Source of the DNA: Bradyrhizobium quebecense | Lineage (GTDB): Bacteria > Pseudomonadota > Alphaproteobacteria > Rhizobiales > Xanthobacteraceae | DNA: 64,000 nt | Reading direction: 5' to 3' | NCBI RefSeq assembly: GCF_013373795.3 | Contig: NZ_CP088022.1 | Coordinates: 62,001 to 126,000, forward strand | Shown: piece after piece, positions 1 through 9,138 of the stretch | Position numbering within the stretch: the first letter of the stretch is position 1 | Layout of the letters: each line of letters starts with the position of its first letter | The notes under the pieces: generated by a model | Databases searched by the model: none | The model's input: the letters and a program-made list of their open reading frames with translations, nothing else | What the model was told of the DNA's origin: nothing | Translations under genes and position numbers: made by a program

Positions 1-2
1 TC

Positions 3-749
3 GGCACGTCGATGGGGCCGCTGCTCGCCGCTTTGATCGTGGTGCCGTTCGGCCAACCCTCGATCGCCTGGTTCTCCTCGATCGCGTTCCTCGCCATCAT
101 GATCCTCTGGCGCATCGGCGCCTGGTACAAGCCGCAGATCGCAGGCAAGAAGGCCGTCACCATCGCGCGGCATCCCGACCATCCGGACCAGCGGCGCGTG
201 ATGCTTGCGCTCGTCGTGCTGGTCGCGCTGCTGTTCTCCAAGCAGCTCTATGTCTCGAGCCTGTCGAGCTATTACATCTTCTATCTGATCGACCGGTTCG
301 GCGTCTCGACGCAGGCGGCGCAGCTCTATCTGTTCATCTTCCTGGCGGCGAATGCCGCCGGCGCGTTCATCGGCGGGCCGCTCGGCGACCGCTTCGGCCG
401 CAAATACGTGATCTGGTTCTCGATCCTCGGCGCGCTGCCGTTCACGCTGGCGCTGCCTTATGCCGGCCTGTTCGCAAGCGCCGTGCTGACGGTCGTGATC
501 GGCCTGATCATTTCGTCGGCGACGTCGGCGATCATCGTGTTCGCGCAGGAATTGATGCCGCATCGCCTCGGCATGATCTCCGGCGTGTTCTTCGGCGTCG
601 CCTTCGGCATCGGCGGTCTCGGCGCCGCGGTGCTTGGCAAGCTCGCGGACCACACCTCGATCGCCTTCGTCTATCAGCTGTGCGCATTCCTGCCGGCGAT
701 CGGCCTGCTCGCGGTGTTCCTGCCGAAGATGCCGAAGGCCGTTCGCTGA
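3..749 (+). CDS. MFS exporter, fosmidomycin-resistance (Fsr) type, C-terminal part
   Basis: The reading frame is open from the left window edge and ends with TGA at 747-749, so the true start lies outside. The visible 248 residues hold several hydrophobic segments and a cytoplasmic MFS loop of the form GGPLGDRFGRKYV in the middle. The stretch around 'MGPLLAALIVVPFGQPSIAW' resembles the Fsr family of inner-membrane drug/proton antiporters. Fsr proteins have about 400 residues and 12 membrane segments, so roughly the last six segments are present. The family call is from recognised sequence style. The substrate cannot be told, and efflux of fosmidomycin itself is not implied. Confidence 0.8.
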   Translation, partial: GTSMGPLLAALIVVPFGQPSIAWFSSIAFLAIMILWRIGAWYKPQIAGKKAVTIARHPDHPDQRRVMLALVVLVALLFSKQLYVSSLSSYYIFYLIDRFGVSTQAAQLYLFIFLAANAAGAFIGGPLGDRFGRKYVIWFSILGALPFTLALPYAGLFASAVLTVVIGLIISSATSAIIVFAQELMPHRLGMISGVFFGVAFGIGGLGAAVLGKLADHTSIAFVYQLCAFLPAIGLLAVFLPKMPKAVR

Positions 750-1049
750 ACGTCCGCGGCGAGGGCGCCGCTCCGCATTAAGCACTCGCTAACACTCATG
801 GCTTGCGTGCGCGGTAAACCCTGCACCTGCGTCAACGCTTCATTAGCACCTGTGGCGAGATCGCCATCTTTCGCCACCGCACTCGCGCTTTTATGGACCC
901 ATAAGCAACAGTCGCAGCAAAAGGTGAGAGAAAATCAACCTTAAAAATTAGGGTTAAGTGCCGCTTAAACATTTGCTGGCATCGTCCCGCCCGTGAGTTT
1001 CAGACGTGGGGCTTTCGTGTCGCCTCACTGGCCCAAAAGGACGAAGCCA
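750..1049. other. Intergenic region upstream of the first outer-membrane protein gene
   Basis: These 300 bases lack a convincing reading frame. The part near 930-970 is AT-richer than its surroundings, with runs such as 'ttaaaaattagggttaa', and probably contains the promoter of the downstream porin-like gene. No perfect long palindrome or terminator was seen. Confidence 0.4.
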
Positions 1050-1898
1050 ATGCGTAGCGTAACGACCCTGATTGCCGCAGGCGCGGCATCCCTGCTGTCC
1101 TCGGTGGCGTTCGCTGCCGACATGCCGATCATGCCGCCCCCGATGGCGTATGCTCCTCCGCCGGTCCAGGATTTCGGCGGCTGGTATCTGCGCGGCGACA
1201 TCGGCATGACCAACACCCAGGCCAAGCTGCACGCCAATGCCTACGACACGCTGCCGCCCGGCACTGCGTTCAGTCAGTTCGGCACCGGCTTCGACAGCGG
1301 CATGCTGTTCGGCGTCGGCGTCGGCTATCAGTTCAACAGCTGGTTCCGTGCCGACATCACCGGTGAATATCGCTCGAAGGTGAGCTTCAACGGCACCGAC
1401 TTCTTCACGTTCCCCGGGCCCAGCTCGCTGGGCGACACCTATCATGGCGGTGTCCAGAGCTGGGTCGGCCTCGTGAACGTCTACGCCGATCTCGGCACCT
1501 GGGGTTGCCTGACCCCGTTCATCGGCGCCGGTGTCGGTGCCGCGACGATCAAGACCTCGGCCTTCTCCGACGTCGCCACGTTCCCGAGCGGGTCCGGCCT
1601 GACCAGTTCCTTCGTCGCCGACGGCGCGACCAAGACCAACCTCGCCTGGGCGCTGCATGCCGGTGTCGCCTACAAGGTCACCAACAACTTCACGGTTGAA
1701 CTGGCCTATCGCTACCTCGACATGGGCACCGCCGGCCACGGCCAGGGTCACTTCTTCGACGGCACGCCGGCCGGCCCCTCGAGCTTCCAGTTCCGCGACA
1801 TGACCTCGCAGGATGTGAAGCTCGGCGTGCGCTTCGCTTTGCCCTGCTGCGACGTGCTGCCCCCCCCGCCGCCGCCCCCGCTGATCCGCAAGGGCTAA
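1050..1898 (+). CDS. Outer-membrane beta-barrel protein with Pro-rich C-terminal tail
   Basis: ATG at 1050 is chosen because it begins a typical signal peptide (MRSVTTLIAAGAASLLSSVAFA, cleaved before ADMP) and is preceded by an 'aaaagga' ribosome-binding site; an upstream in-frame start at 993 would bury the signal peptide. The mature part of about 260 residues has a Pro-rich linker, then alternating Gly/aromatic strands such as 'GWYLRGDIG' and 'GVGVGYQFNSWFRADI', as in the small Omp25/opacity-type barrels of Rhizobiales. Unlike normal barrels, which end in an aromatic residue, it continues past the last strand (LGVRFAL) into a Cys-Cys and poly-Pro tail. A run of eight C residues (1860-1867) encodes part of this tail. 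Function is probably structural. Confidence 0.82.
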   Translation: MRSVTTLIAAGAASLLSSVAFAADMPIMPPPMAYAPPPVQDFGGWYLRGDIGMTNTQAKLHANAYDTLPPGTAFSQFGTGFDSGMLFGVGVGYQFNSWFRADITGEYRSKVSFNGTDFFTFPGPSSLGDTYHGGVQSWVGLVNVYADLGTWGCLTPFIGAGVGAATIKTSAFSDVATFPSGSGLTSSFVADGATKTNLAWALHAGVAYKVTNNFTVELAYRYLDMGTAGHGQGHFFDGTPAGPSSFQFRDMTSQDVKLGVRFALPCCDVLPPPPPPPLIRKG

Positions 1899-1936
1899 TT
1901 TGAGGGTTAATTTCGAGCCTTCATGGTTAACGATTG

Positions 1937-1967
1937 AAACGGCGCGGGATCACCCCGCGCCGTTTTT
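1937..1967 (+). terminator. Rho-independent terminator
   Basis: A perfect 9-bp GC-rich stem (1940-1948 with 1954-1962) with a 5-base loop is followed directly by a T run. It lies just after the first outer-membrane protein gene and separates it from the next one. Confidence 0.88.
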
Positions 1968-2090
1968 CTTTGCGTGTCATGTCGCGAGCTTCTGCAACTT
2001 GAATGGTCGAAAAGCTCGCGGCGACAACGATTGGTTAAGGTTAACAGGCGATGATCAACGCGCATTCGGTGAGTGGGATGGAGCGTTGCA

Positions 2091-2942
2091 ATGCGTAGGT
2101 TCTTGCTGGCGGCGATGATGTTCGGGGCGGTGACCGGCGCACAGGCGGCCGACATGCCTGATTTCCTTCGCGGCAGTCTTCCCGCTTCCAGCGCGCCAAC
2201 CAGAAACTGGGACGGCTGGTATGTCGGCGGTCAGGCCGGCCAGACATGGATCAACACCGACTTCGGGGGCAGCGTTGCTTCCCTGACCAATTCCATCTTC
2301 CGCAACACCACGCTGCAGGGGCCGACGTCCCAGTTCAATCTGCTGGGCCGGGTCAACGCGCAAAGCTCGGGCTTCGGAGCATTTGTCGGACGCAACTATC
2401 AGTTTGACGACGTCGTGGTGGGTGTCGAAGCAAACTATACCTATTGGTCCGGCCTTACGACAACGACCTCCGGAAGTCTGGGTCCGATTCAAGTCGCTCA
2501 GCCAAACTTGGTCTTGCCGGCCGGCGCCACTGCCGCGGACGGCGTGACGTTGAACGGAAGCGCGTCGCTGAAGCTCAAGGATGAGATGACATTCCGCGGC
2601 CGCGCAGGTTGGGCAACCGGTGACTTTCTGCCTTACGTCTTCGGCGGCCTTGCAGTCGGCCGAATGGATGTTTCGCGCACGGTCACAAGCTCCGTGAACC
2701 GAACGATCAACTTTGCTGACGGAAGTTCGACCACCTTTGCACTCCCGCAGTTTGCCCAAACCGCGACAGATGCGAAAACAGACGCCTACGTTGCCGGCTG
2801 GACCGCTGGTCTCGGCCTTGAATACATGCTGTGGAATTGTGTTTTCGTGCGCGGCGAGTGGGAATACGTCAAGTTCAGCCCGGTCAAGAACACGTCGGTC
2901 ACGCAGAACAGCGTACGTGCCGCCATCGGCTACAAGTTCTGA
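2091..2942 (+). CDS. Outer-membrane beta-barrel protein (Omp25/Omp31-like)
   Basis: The ATG at 2091 starts a clear signal peptide (MRRFLLAAMMFGAVTGAQA, then ADMPD). A GTG at 2073 in the same frame would only add six residues in front of it. The mature protein of about 264 residues shows 'WDGWYVGGQAGQTW' at its N-terminus, Gly/aromatic beta strands throughout, and ends 'AAIGYKF'; the C-terminal Phe is the standard BAM recognition residue. It belongs to the same broad family as the preceding gene but has no Pro-rich tail. The T/C mix at third positions is somewhat less GC-rich than in neighbours. Likely a surface barrel of unknown ligand. Confidence 0.85.
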   Translation: MRRFLLAAMMFGAVTGAQAADMPDFLRGSLPASSAPTRNWDGWYVGGQAGQTWINTDFGGSVASLTNSIFRNTTLQGPTSQFNLLGRVNAQSSGFGAFVGRNYQFDDVVVGVEANYTYWSGLTTTTSGSLGPIQVAQPNLVLPAGATAADGVTLNGSASLKLKDEMTFRGRAGWATGDFLPYVFGGLAVGRMDVSRTVTSSVNRTINFADGSSTTFALPQFAQTATDAKTDAYVAGWTAGLGLEYMLWNCVFVRGEWEYVKFSPVKNTSVTQNSVRAAIGYKF

Positions 2943-3013
2943 CACACGCCGCTTCGCTTGACACCGCAAACTGCGGCTGATCGGATGTTGCTCCGCAAGC
3001 GGAGCGACCTCAG

Positions 3014-3604
3014 ATGAAAATCTACGGCGACGCCAATTCAGGCAATTGCCTGAAGGTGAAATGGGTGTGCGACAAGTTGGCGCTGCCGTACACATGGGTC
3101 GAGACCGACACCATGAAGGGCGGCAGCCGCACCGCGGAATTCCTCAAGCTGAACGGTTGGGGCCAGGTGCCGACGGTCGAACTGGATGACGGCCGCACGC
3201 TCGCGCAATCCAATGCCATCATTCGCTATCTCGCGCGCGGCAGCGATCTGATTCCCGGCGATCCCTATCGCGCGGCGCAGATGGATGCCTGGATGTTCTG
3301 GGAGCAGAACAGCCACGAGCCTTATGTCGCCGTCTGCCGCTTTCAGACCGTGTATCTCGGCAAGGCCGTGTCGGAGATCGATCCGAATCTCATCAAGCGC
3401 GGCTATGGGGCGCTCGATCAGCTGGAGCGGCATCTTGCCAGTACGAAATTCCTGGTCGGCGATGCGTTCTCGCTCGCCGACGTCTCGCTGCTGGCCTATA
3501 CGCGCGTTGCGGAGGATGGCGGCCTCGCGCTCGAACGCTATCCCATGATCCGCCGCTGGATCGCCAACGCGGAGCATGTGCTCGCTCTGCCGCCGGTCCG
3601 CTGA
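3014..3604 (+). CDS. Glutathione S-transferase family protein
   Basis: This 196-residue cytosolic protein has the GST layout: an N-terminal thioredoxin-like domain (residues 1-75) with 'MKIYGDANSGNCLKVKW' and the glutathione-binding 'VPTVELDDGRTLAQSNAI' region, and an all-helical C-terminal domain containing 'DAFSLADVSLLAY', the N-capping box of helix 6. The family conjugates glutathione to electrophiles or reduces them; the physiological substrate is not evident. The start ATG at 3014 sits at the conserved first beta strand. The next gene follows after 18 bases, so the two are probably cotranscribed. Confidence 0.9.
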   Translation: MKIYGDANSGNCLKVKWVCDKLALPYTWVETDTMKGGSRTAEFLKLNGWGQVPTVELDDGRTLAQSNAIIRYLARGSDLIPGDPYRAAQMDAWMFWEQNSHEPYVAVCRFQTVYLGKAVSEIDPNLIKRGYGALDQLERHLASTKFLVGDAFSLADVSLLAYTRVAEDGGLALERYPMIRRWIANAEHVLALPPVR

Positions 3605-3622
3605 TCTCGGGTAAACCTCGCC

Positions 3623-4093
3623 ATGCGTGAAGCTTCATCGATCACGATCCGCCGCGCCCGCCGCGAGGATGTCGCCGCCATCGTCGGCATGCTGGCGGAC
3701 GATCCGCTCGGCAGTGCGCGCGAACGGATCGCGGATCCGCTGCCGCAAAGCTATTACGACGGCTTCGCGCGGGTCGAGCGTGATCCCAACCTGCAGCTTG
3801 TCGTCGCCGTCGACGGGGAGGGCGCCGTCGTCGGCTGCCTGCAGCTTGCGGTGCTGCCGGGTATCAGCTCGCAGGGCTCTTCGCGCGGCCTGCTCGAGGA
3901 CGTCCGCGTCGCAACACACTGCCGCAGCCGCGGCATCGGTGAGCAGCTCGTGCAGTGGGCGGTCGCGGAGGCGCGTGCGCAAGGCTGCATGCTCGTCGAG
4001 TTGCTGACGCATCACACGCGCGTCGATGCGCAGCGCTTCTATGAGCGGCTCGGATTCGCGCGCAGCCATGTCGGCATGACGCTGCGCTTCTGA
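3623..4093 (+). CDS. GNAT-family N-acetyltransferase
   Basis: A 156-residue protein with the complete GCN5-related fold: N-terminal 'ITIRRARREDVAAIVGML', central strand 'VVGCLQLAVL', the acetyl-CoA pyrophosphate loop 'VATHCRSRGIGEQLVQWAV' (Q/RxxGxG/A type), and the C-terminal 'AQRFYERLGFARSHVGMTL'. It transfers an acetyl group from acetyl-CoA to an amine on a small molecule or protein; the acceptor is unknown. It is 18 bases behind the GST gene on the same strand, suggesting a two-gene unit. Confidence 0.9.
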   Translation: MREASSITIRRARREDVAAIVGMLADDPLGSARERIADPLPQSYYDGFARVERDPNLQLVVAVDGEGAVVGCLQLAVLPGISSQGSSRGLLEDVRVATHCRSRGIGEQLVQWAVAEARAQGCMLVELLTHHTRVDAQRFYERLGFARSHVGMTLRF

Positions 4094-4256
4094 CCTGTGC
4101 GAGTTGTGCCGCACACAAGGCAATGCCTGCGGTAGCCGCTGCTGCGCTATCCGGTTAACAGCCAATAAACTAAGCCGGTCTCCGTGAATTTACGGGTCGG
4201 AACGAGTCCGGTATGTCGGACGTCTCCCACGGGGCGGCGGGCAACTGGGGATTTGG

Positions 4257-4469
4257 ATGTCGGATTATTCGATCGTGCGGGTCGGCAACGAGTATATCGT
4301 GCAGGCCGGCGATAAGAGCATTTTGAAAATATCGAGCCGGCGCAAGGCAGTTAAGATCATGACTCTCGCGGCGGATTTGCTCGATCAGGAGACGATGCAG
4401 CAGGTCGAGGACGCTCCATCAATCAGCCGTGATCCCCCGGCTGTCCCGGAAAAGTCGGAACTTCCTTGA
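4257..4469 (+). CDS. Small conserved-looking hypothetical protein, 70 aa
   Basis: The frame begins MSDYSIVRVGNEYIVQAGDK and has GC-rich third positions like its neighbours. The N-terminal half reads like a short beta hairpin ('YSIVRVGNEYIVQAGDKSILKI') followed by a basic turn 'SSRRKAVKIM' and a helix; the last 20 residues look disordered. No signal peptide, membrane segment or catalytic motif is visible. I do not recognise a family. It stands alone between the acetyltransferase gene and the serC leader. Confidence 0.6.
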   Translation: MSDYSIVRVGNEYIVQAGDKSILKISSRRKAVKIMTLAADLLDQETMQQVEDAPSISRDPPAVPEKSELP

Positions 4470-4477
4470 CGTTTTGG

Positions 4478-4543
4478 TGCCCTTCCACTATTTCCGACGG
4501 CGGGAAACCTCTCCCCACCGAGAGGCAGCTATCTGGAAGGGTA
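4478..4543 (+). ncRNA. serC leader RNA (three-helix structured 5' UTR)
   Basis: Directly upstream of serC the RNA can fold into a closed three-way junction. A closing stem pairs 4478-4487 with 4534-4543 (eight Watson-Crick pairs cccttcca/tggaaggg plus G-U and U-A), hairpin one is 4491-4495 with 4503-4507, and hairpin two is 4508-4513 with 4520-4525. The 3' strand of the closing stem contains the ribosome-binding site and ends one base before the ATG at 4545, so folding would block translation. A conserved serC leader motif is known upstream of serC in Rhizobiales; assigning this structure to that motif is from memory and position, while the pairing itself is seen. Confidence 0.78.
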
Positions 4544-4544
4544 G

Positions 4545-5720
4545 ATGATGACTGCAGCGAAGCCCGCTTCGCGGCCCAACGTGCCGCATTTCTCCTCCGG
4601 CCCCTGCGCCAAGCGCCCCGGCTGGAACCCCAACAATCTCAAGGACGCCGCCCTCGGCCGCTCGCATCGTGCGAAGGTCGGCAAGGCCAAGCTCAAGCTC
4701 GCGATCGAACTGACGCGCGAGGTGCTCGAGGTGCCTGCGGACTACAAGATCGGCATCGTGCCGGCGTCGGACACCGGCGCGGTCGAGATGGCGCTGTGGT
4801 CGCTGCTCGGCGCGCGGCCCGTCACCACGCTCGCCTGGGAATCCTTCGGCGAGGGCTGGGTCAGCGACATCGTCAAGGAATTGAAGCTGAAGGACGTCAC
4901 CAAGCTGAACGCGGCTTACGGTGGAATCCCCGATCTCGCCAAGGTCGATCCCGCGTCCGACGTCGTCTTCACCTGGAACGGCACCACTTCCGGCGTGCGC
5001 GTGCCGAACGCCGACTGGATCAGCGCAACCCGTGAAGGCCTCACGATTTGCGACGCGACCTCCGCCGCCTTCGCGCAGCCGCTCGATTTCGCCAAGCTCG
5101 ACGTCGTTACCTTCTCCTGGCAGAAGGCGCTCGGCGGCGAGGCGGCACACGGCATGCTGATCCTGTCGCCGCGTGCGGTGGAACGGCTCGAGACCTACAA
5201 GCCGGCCTGGCCGCTGCCGAAGATCTTCCGCCTCACCAAGGGCGGTAAGCTCAACCAGGGTATCTTCGAGGGCGAGACCATCAACACGCCGTCGATGCTC
5301 TGCGTCGAGGATTATCTCGATGCGCTGAACTGGGCGAAGTCGATCGGCGGCCTGAAGGCGCTGATCGCTCGCGCTGACGCCAACACCAAGGCGCTCGCCG
5401 ACTGGAAGGCGCGGACGCCCTGGATCGACTTCTTGGCCAAGGACCCCGCGATCCGCTCCAACACCTCGGTGTGCCTGAAGTTCACCGATCCCGCGATCAC
5501 CTCGCTTCCATCAGACGCCCAGGCCGACTTCTGCAAGAAGCTGGTCGCGCTGGTCGAGAAGGAGAACGCCGGCTTCGACTTCGCGTATTACCGCGATGCG
5601 CCGGCCGGCCTGCGGATCTGGTGCGGCGCCACCGTCGAAGCCAAGGACGTCGAGCTGCTGACGCAGTGGATCGACTGGGCCTTCGCCGAAACCAAGGCAG
5701 CGCTGCCCAAGGCGGCCTAA
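4545..5720 (+). CDS. serC: Phosphoserine aminotransferase
   Basis: This 391-residue cytosolic PLP enzyme converts 3-phosphohydroxypyruvate and glutamate to phosphoserine and 2-oxoglutarate, the second step of serine synthesis. It is the alphaproteobacterial/Methanosarcina-type SerC: '[17 protein letters not shown]' near the N-terminus, '[18 protein letters not shown]', and the Schiff-base lysine in '[16 protein letters not shown]' (about residue 195). Length is normal for this type. ATG at 4545 is chosen because the leader stem stops there; ATG at 4548 is also possible. serA, the preceding enzyme of the pathway, lies 208 bases downstream. Confidence 0.96.
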   Translation: MMTAAKPASRPNVPHFSSGPCAKRPGWNPNNLKDAALGRSHRAKVGKAKLKLAIELTREVLEVPADYKIGIVPASDTGAVEMALWSLLGARPVTTLAWESFGEGWVSDIVKELKLKDVTKLNAAYGGIPDLAKVDPASDVVFTWNGTTSGVRVPNADWISATREGLTICDATSAAFAQPLDFAKLDVVTFSWQKALGGEAAHGMLILSPRAVERLETYKPAWPLPKIFRLTKGGKLNQGIFEGETINTPSMLCVEDYLDALNWAKSIGGLKALIARADANTKALADWKARTPWIDFLAKDPAIRSNTSVCLKFTDPAITSLPSDAQADFCKKLVALVEKENAGFDFAYYRDAPAGLRIWCGATVEAKDVELLTQWIDWAFAETKAALPKAA

Positions 5721-5732
5721 GCTTTCTCTTGT

Positions 5733-5860
5733 CACCTCTCCCCGTTCTTACGGGGAGAGGTCGGATTGCGCAGCGATCCGGGTGAGGGGCCTTTTCGGCT
5801 TGTTCCTCGCCCGTGGCTGCCCTCACCCCAACCCTCTCCCCGCAAGAGCGGGGAGAGGGA
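5733..5860. repeat. Intergenic palindromic repeat, 'cacctctcccc' family
   Basis: Two inverted modules face each other: 'cctctccccg..cggggagagg' at the left and 'ccctctccccg..cggggaggg'-like sequence at the right, joined by a 'ggtgagggg' segment. Related copies lie at 7572-7700 and 59058-59180, with a short version at 37841-37866. It fills the gap between serC and serA. Such elements are common intergenic repeats in Bradyrhizobium genomes. Confidence 0.8.
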
Positions 5861-5928
5861 GAAGTGATCAGAGACTTCACCACATTGGTCCAAGAGACCC
5901 GCCCGCTGCAGGGCAGAGGAACAGTCAC

Positions 5929-7518
5929 ATGACAAAACCCAAGGTTCTGATTTCCGACGCGCTGTCTCCCGCCGCCGTGCAGATCTTCAAGGATCGCGGC
6001 GTCGAGGTCGATTTCCAGCCCAACCTCGGCAAGGACAAGGACAAGCTGGCCGAGATCATCGGCAATTATGATGGCCTTGCGATCCGCTCGGCCACCAAGG
6101 CGACCGCCAAGATCATCGAGAAGGCGACGAAGCTGAAGGTGATTGGCCGCGCCGGCATCGGCGTCGACAATGTCGAGATTCCGGCCGCGACCGCCAAGGG
6201 CATCATCGTGATGAACACGCCGTTCGGCAATTCGATCACGACCGCCGAGCATGCCATCACCTTGATGCTGGCGCTGGCGCGCGAGATCCCGCAAGCCGAC
6301 GCCTCGACCCAGGCCGGCAAGTGGGAGAAGAACCGCTTCATGGGCGTCGAGATCACCGCCAAGACGTTAGGGGTGATCGGCTGCGGCAATATCGGCTCGA
6401 TCGTCGCCGACCGCGCGCTCGGCCTGCGCATGAAGGTGATCGCGTTCGATCCGTTCCTGTCGCCGGAGCGCGCCAGGGACATCGGCGTCGAGAAGGTCGA
6501 GCTCGACGATCTGCTCAAGCGCGCCGATTTCATCACGCTGCACACGCCGCTGACCGAGAAGACCCGCAACGTCATCGACGCGGCCGCGATCGCCAAGATG
6601 AAGAAGGGCGTGCGCATCATCAACTGCGCCCGCGGCGGTCTGGTCGACGAGCAGGCGCTGGTCGATGCGCTGAATTCCAAGCACGTCGCGGGCGCCGCCT
6701 TCGACGTGTTCGTCGAGGAACCAGCGACCTCGAACGTGCTGTTCGGCCATCCCAACGTGATCTGCACCCCGCATCTCGGCGCCTCCACCACCGAAGCGCA
6801 GGAGAACGTCGCGCTGCAGGTCGCCGAGCAGATGTCGGACTATCTGCTGTCGGGCGCGATCTCGAACGCGGTCAACTTCCCATCGATCACAGCGGAAGAG
6901 GCGCCGAAGCTGAGGCCGTTCATCGAACTCGCCGAGAAGCTCGGCTCGTTCGCCGGCCAGCTCACCGAGAGCGGTATCCTCAAGACCACGATCACCTATG
7001 AGGGCCACGTCGCCGAGATGAAGATCAAGGCGATCACCTCGGCGGTGCTGTCCGGCCTGTTGCGGCCGATGCTGGGCGAGGTCAACGTGGTGTCGGCGCC
7101 TGTCGTCGCCAAGGAGCGCGGCATGGTGGTGGACGAGGTCGTCCGCGCCGCGCAGAGCGACTATGAAAGCCTGATCACGGTCACCGTCACCACCGAGCGC
7201 CAGGAGCGCTCGGTGTCCGGCACCGTCTATGCCGACGGCAAGCCGCGCCTCGTCGACATCAAGGGCATCCGCGTCGACGCCGAGTTCGGCAAGTCGATGA
7301 TCTACGTGACCAACGAGGACAAGCCGGGCTTCATCGGCGCGTTCGCGAGCCTCTTGGGTGATGCGAAAATCAATATCGCGACCTTCCATCTTGGCCGCGT
7401 CAAGCAGGGCGGCGACGCCATCGCGCTGGTCGAGGTCGACGGTGCGGTGCCGGCGGATCTGCTCGCCAAGGTGCAGTCGCTGCCGCAGGTGAAGCAGGCC
7501 AAGGCGCTCACCTTCTAA
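5929..7518 (+). CDS. serA: D-3-phosphoglycerate dehydrogenase
   Basis: The protein (529 residues from ATG at 5929, preceded by 'cagaggaac') oxidises 3-phosphoglycerate with NAD+, the first committed step of serine synthesis. Visible elements are the catalytic/NAD domain with 'GVIGCGNIGSIV' (about residues 147-158), active-site Arg in 'NCARGGLVDE' (about 235), catalytic His in 'CTPHLGAST' (about 281), an ASB domain, and a C-terminal ACT domain starting near residue 457 ('VTNEDKPGFIGAFASLLG'), which in this family mediates serine feedback. Length matches the long-form SerA. The frame is open further upstream to 5782, but that part is repeat DNA. It follows serC on the same strand. Confidence 0.96.
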   Translation: MTKPKVLISDALSPAAVQIFKDRGVEVDFQPNLGKDKDKLAEIIGNYDGLAIRSATKATAKIIEKATKLKVIGRAGIGVDNVEIPAATAKGIIVMNTPFGNSITTAEHAITLMLALAREIPQADASTQAGKWEKNRFMGVEITAKTLGVIGCGNIGSIVADRALGLRMKVIAFDPFLSPERARDIGVEKVELDDLLKRADFITLHTPLTEKTRNVIDAAAIAKMKKGVRIINCARGGLVDEQALVDALNSKHVAGAAFDVFVEEPATSNVLFGHPNVICTPHLGASTTEAQENVALQVAEQMSDYLLSGAISNAVNFPSITAEEAPKLRPFIELAEKLGSFAGQLTESGILKTTITYEGHVAEMKIKAITSAVLSGLLRPMLGEVNVVSAPVVAKERGMVVDEVVRAAQSDYESLITVTVTTERQERSVSGTVYADGKPRLVDIKGIRVDAEFGKSMIYVTNEDKPGFIGAFASLLGDAKINIATFHLGRVKQGGDAIALVEVDGAVPADLLAKVQSLPQVKQAKALTF

Positions 7519-7571
7519 GAGGCGCTGACGTTCTAGTTTTTGCGATCGGCGGTTTGTCCGCACACTCGCTT

Positions 7572-7700
7572 CACCTCTCCCGCTTGCGGGGGAGGTCGGA
7601 TCGCATCGATAGATGCGATCCGGGTGGGGGCTCTCTCCTCACGAAGACTCTCGATTGCGGAAATACCCCCACCCCAGCCCTCCCCCGCAAGCGGGAGAGG
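7572..7700. repeat. Intergenic palindromic repeat, 'cacctctcccc' family
   Basis: Copy of the element at 5733-5860: left module 'cctctcccgcttgcgggggagg', an internal 'gatcgcatcgatagatgcgatc' hairpin, and right module 'cctcccccgcaagcgggagagg'. It occupies most of the 383-base gap between serA and the thiolase gene. The remaining part (7701-7900) has no recognisable gene and presumably carries the thiolase promoter. Confidence 0.8.
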
Positions 7701-7900
7701 GGGCAAAGCGAACTCGTGGTCACCACCGGATCTCGTTCAAGCACACCCAAATTCCGATCTGCGGAACATGACGCCGTCTCCGGCCCCGGCGGCGGCGTTT
7801 GCCGTTCCGGGGCGTCTGGTATTCCTGTTGCAGTGTCCAAAATATGTGTACGAAGGCGTCAAGACGCGCCACTATCCGGCGATCTCAGAGGGAGAAAACA

Positions 7901-9073
7901 ATGCGTGAAGCCGTAATCGTTTCCTACGCGCGCACCGGCCTGGCGAAGTCCGGCCGTGGCGGATTCAACATCACCCCGCCGATGTCGCTGGCCGGGCACG
8001 CCATCAAGCACGCGGTCGAGCGCGCCGGCGTCGACAAGGACTATGTCGAGGATTGCTATCTCGGCAATTGCGCGCATGGCGCGCCGAACATCGGCCGCCA
8101 GGCGGCGCTGCTCGCCGGCCTGCCGAAGTCGACCGCCGGCGTCTCGGTGAACCGCTTTTGCTCGTCGGGCCTGCAGACCATCGCCATGGCCGCCAATTCG
8201 ATCCGTTCCGACGGCTCCGATTGCATCGTCGCCGGCGGCGTCGAGAGCATCTCGATTCCCGGCGGCGGCGCGCCGAAGGAATCGATCGATCCGGACCTGC
8301 TCAAGACCGCGCCCGCCATCTTCATGGCGATGATCGACACCGCCGACATCGTCGCCGAGCGCTACAAGGTCAGCCGCGAATACCAGGACGAGTATTCGCT
8401 GGAGTCGCAGCGCCGCATGGCGGCCGCGCAGCAGGCCAACAAGTTCAAGGACGAAATCGTCCCGATGAAGACCAAGATGAAGGTGGTCGACAAGGCGACC
8501 AAGGCCGAGTCGATCGTCGACTACGTCGTCGACCGCGACGAGTGCAACCGCCCCGAGACCACGCTGGAAGGCCTTGCCAAGCTTGAGCCGGTCAAGGGTC
8601 CGGGCAAGTTCGTCACCGCCGGCAATGCCAGCCAGCTGTCCGACGGCGCCGCCGCGGTGGTGCTGATGGAAGCCAAGGACGCCGAGAAGCGCGGCCTCAA
8701 TCCGCTAGGCCGTTTCGTGGCCTGGGCCTCGGCCGGCTGCGAGCCCGACGAGATGGGCATCGGTCCGGTGTTCGCCGTGCCGAAGCTGCTCAAGCGCCAC
8801 GGCCTGAAGGTCGATGACATCGATCTCTGGGAGCTCAACGAGGCGTTCGCGAGCCAGTGTCTCTATTCGCGCGACCAGCTTGGTATCGATCCCGAGAAGT
8901 ACAACGTCAACGGCGGCTCGATCGCGATCGGCCATCCCTTCGGCATGACCGGCGCCCGGCTCACTGGCCACCTGCTGCAGGAAGGCCGGCGCCGCAAGGC
9001 CAAGTGGGGCGTCGTGACCATGTGCATCGGCGGTGGTCAGGGCGGCGCCGGCCTGTTCGAGATCTACAGCTGA
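7901..9073 (+). CDS. Acetyl-CoA C-acyltransferase (thiolase)
   Basis: This 390-residue thiolase has all three catalytic elements: nucleophilic Cys in '[10 protein letters not shown]' (about residue 87), His in '[12 protein letters not shown]' (about 345) and the second Cys in '[12 protein letters not shown]' (about 374). It cleaves 3-ketoacyl-CoA or condenses acetyl-CoA units, in fatty-acid oxidation or related CoA pathways; the sequence alone does not separate degradative from biosynthetic use. ATG at 7901 follows a strong 'agagggagaaaac' ribosome-binding site and gives the usual family N-terminus; an upstream frame extension to 7799 lacks coding character. A strong terminator follows, so it seems monocistronic. 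Confidence 0.95.
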   Translation: MREAVIVSYARTGLAKSGRGGFNITPPMSLAGHAIKHAVERAGVDKDYVEDCYLGNCAHGAPNIGRQAALLAGLPKSTAGVSVNRFCSSGLQTIAMAANSIRSDGSDCIVAGGVESISIPGGGAPKESIDPDLLKTAPAIFMAMIDTADIVAERYKVSREYQDEYSLESQRRMAAAQQANKFKDEIVPMKTKMKVVDKATKAESIVDYVVDRDECNRPETTLEGLAKLEPVKGPGKFVTAGNASQLSDGAAAVVLMEAKDAEKRGLNPLGRFVAWASAGCEPDEMGIGPVFAVPKLLKRHGLKVDDIDLWELNEAFASQCLYSRDQLGIDPEKYNVNGGSIAIGHPFGMTGARLTGHLLQEGRRRKAKWGVVTMCIGGGQGGAGLFEIYS

Positions 9074-9107
9074 GCGTGCAACGCGGCTGACTGCTCAAGA
9101 TTCTGCA

Positions 9108-9138
9108 GCACGGCGCCTCAGGGCGCCGTGCTTTTTTA
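9108..9138 (+). terminator. Rho-independent terminator
   Basis: A perfect 10-bp stem (9108-9117 with 9122-9131) with a 4-base loop is followed by seven T residues, ending the thiolase transcript. Confidence 0.93.

Noticed and set aside
5782..5928. A longer SerA N-terminus starting at 5782
   Set aside because: The additional 49 residues are translated from a palindromic repeat; ATG at 5929 has a good ribosome-binding site and the normal SerA start.
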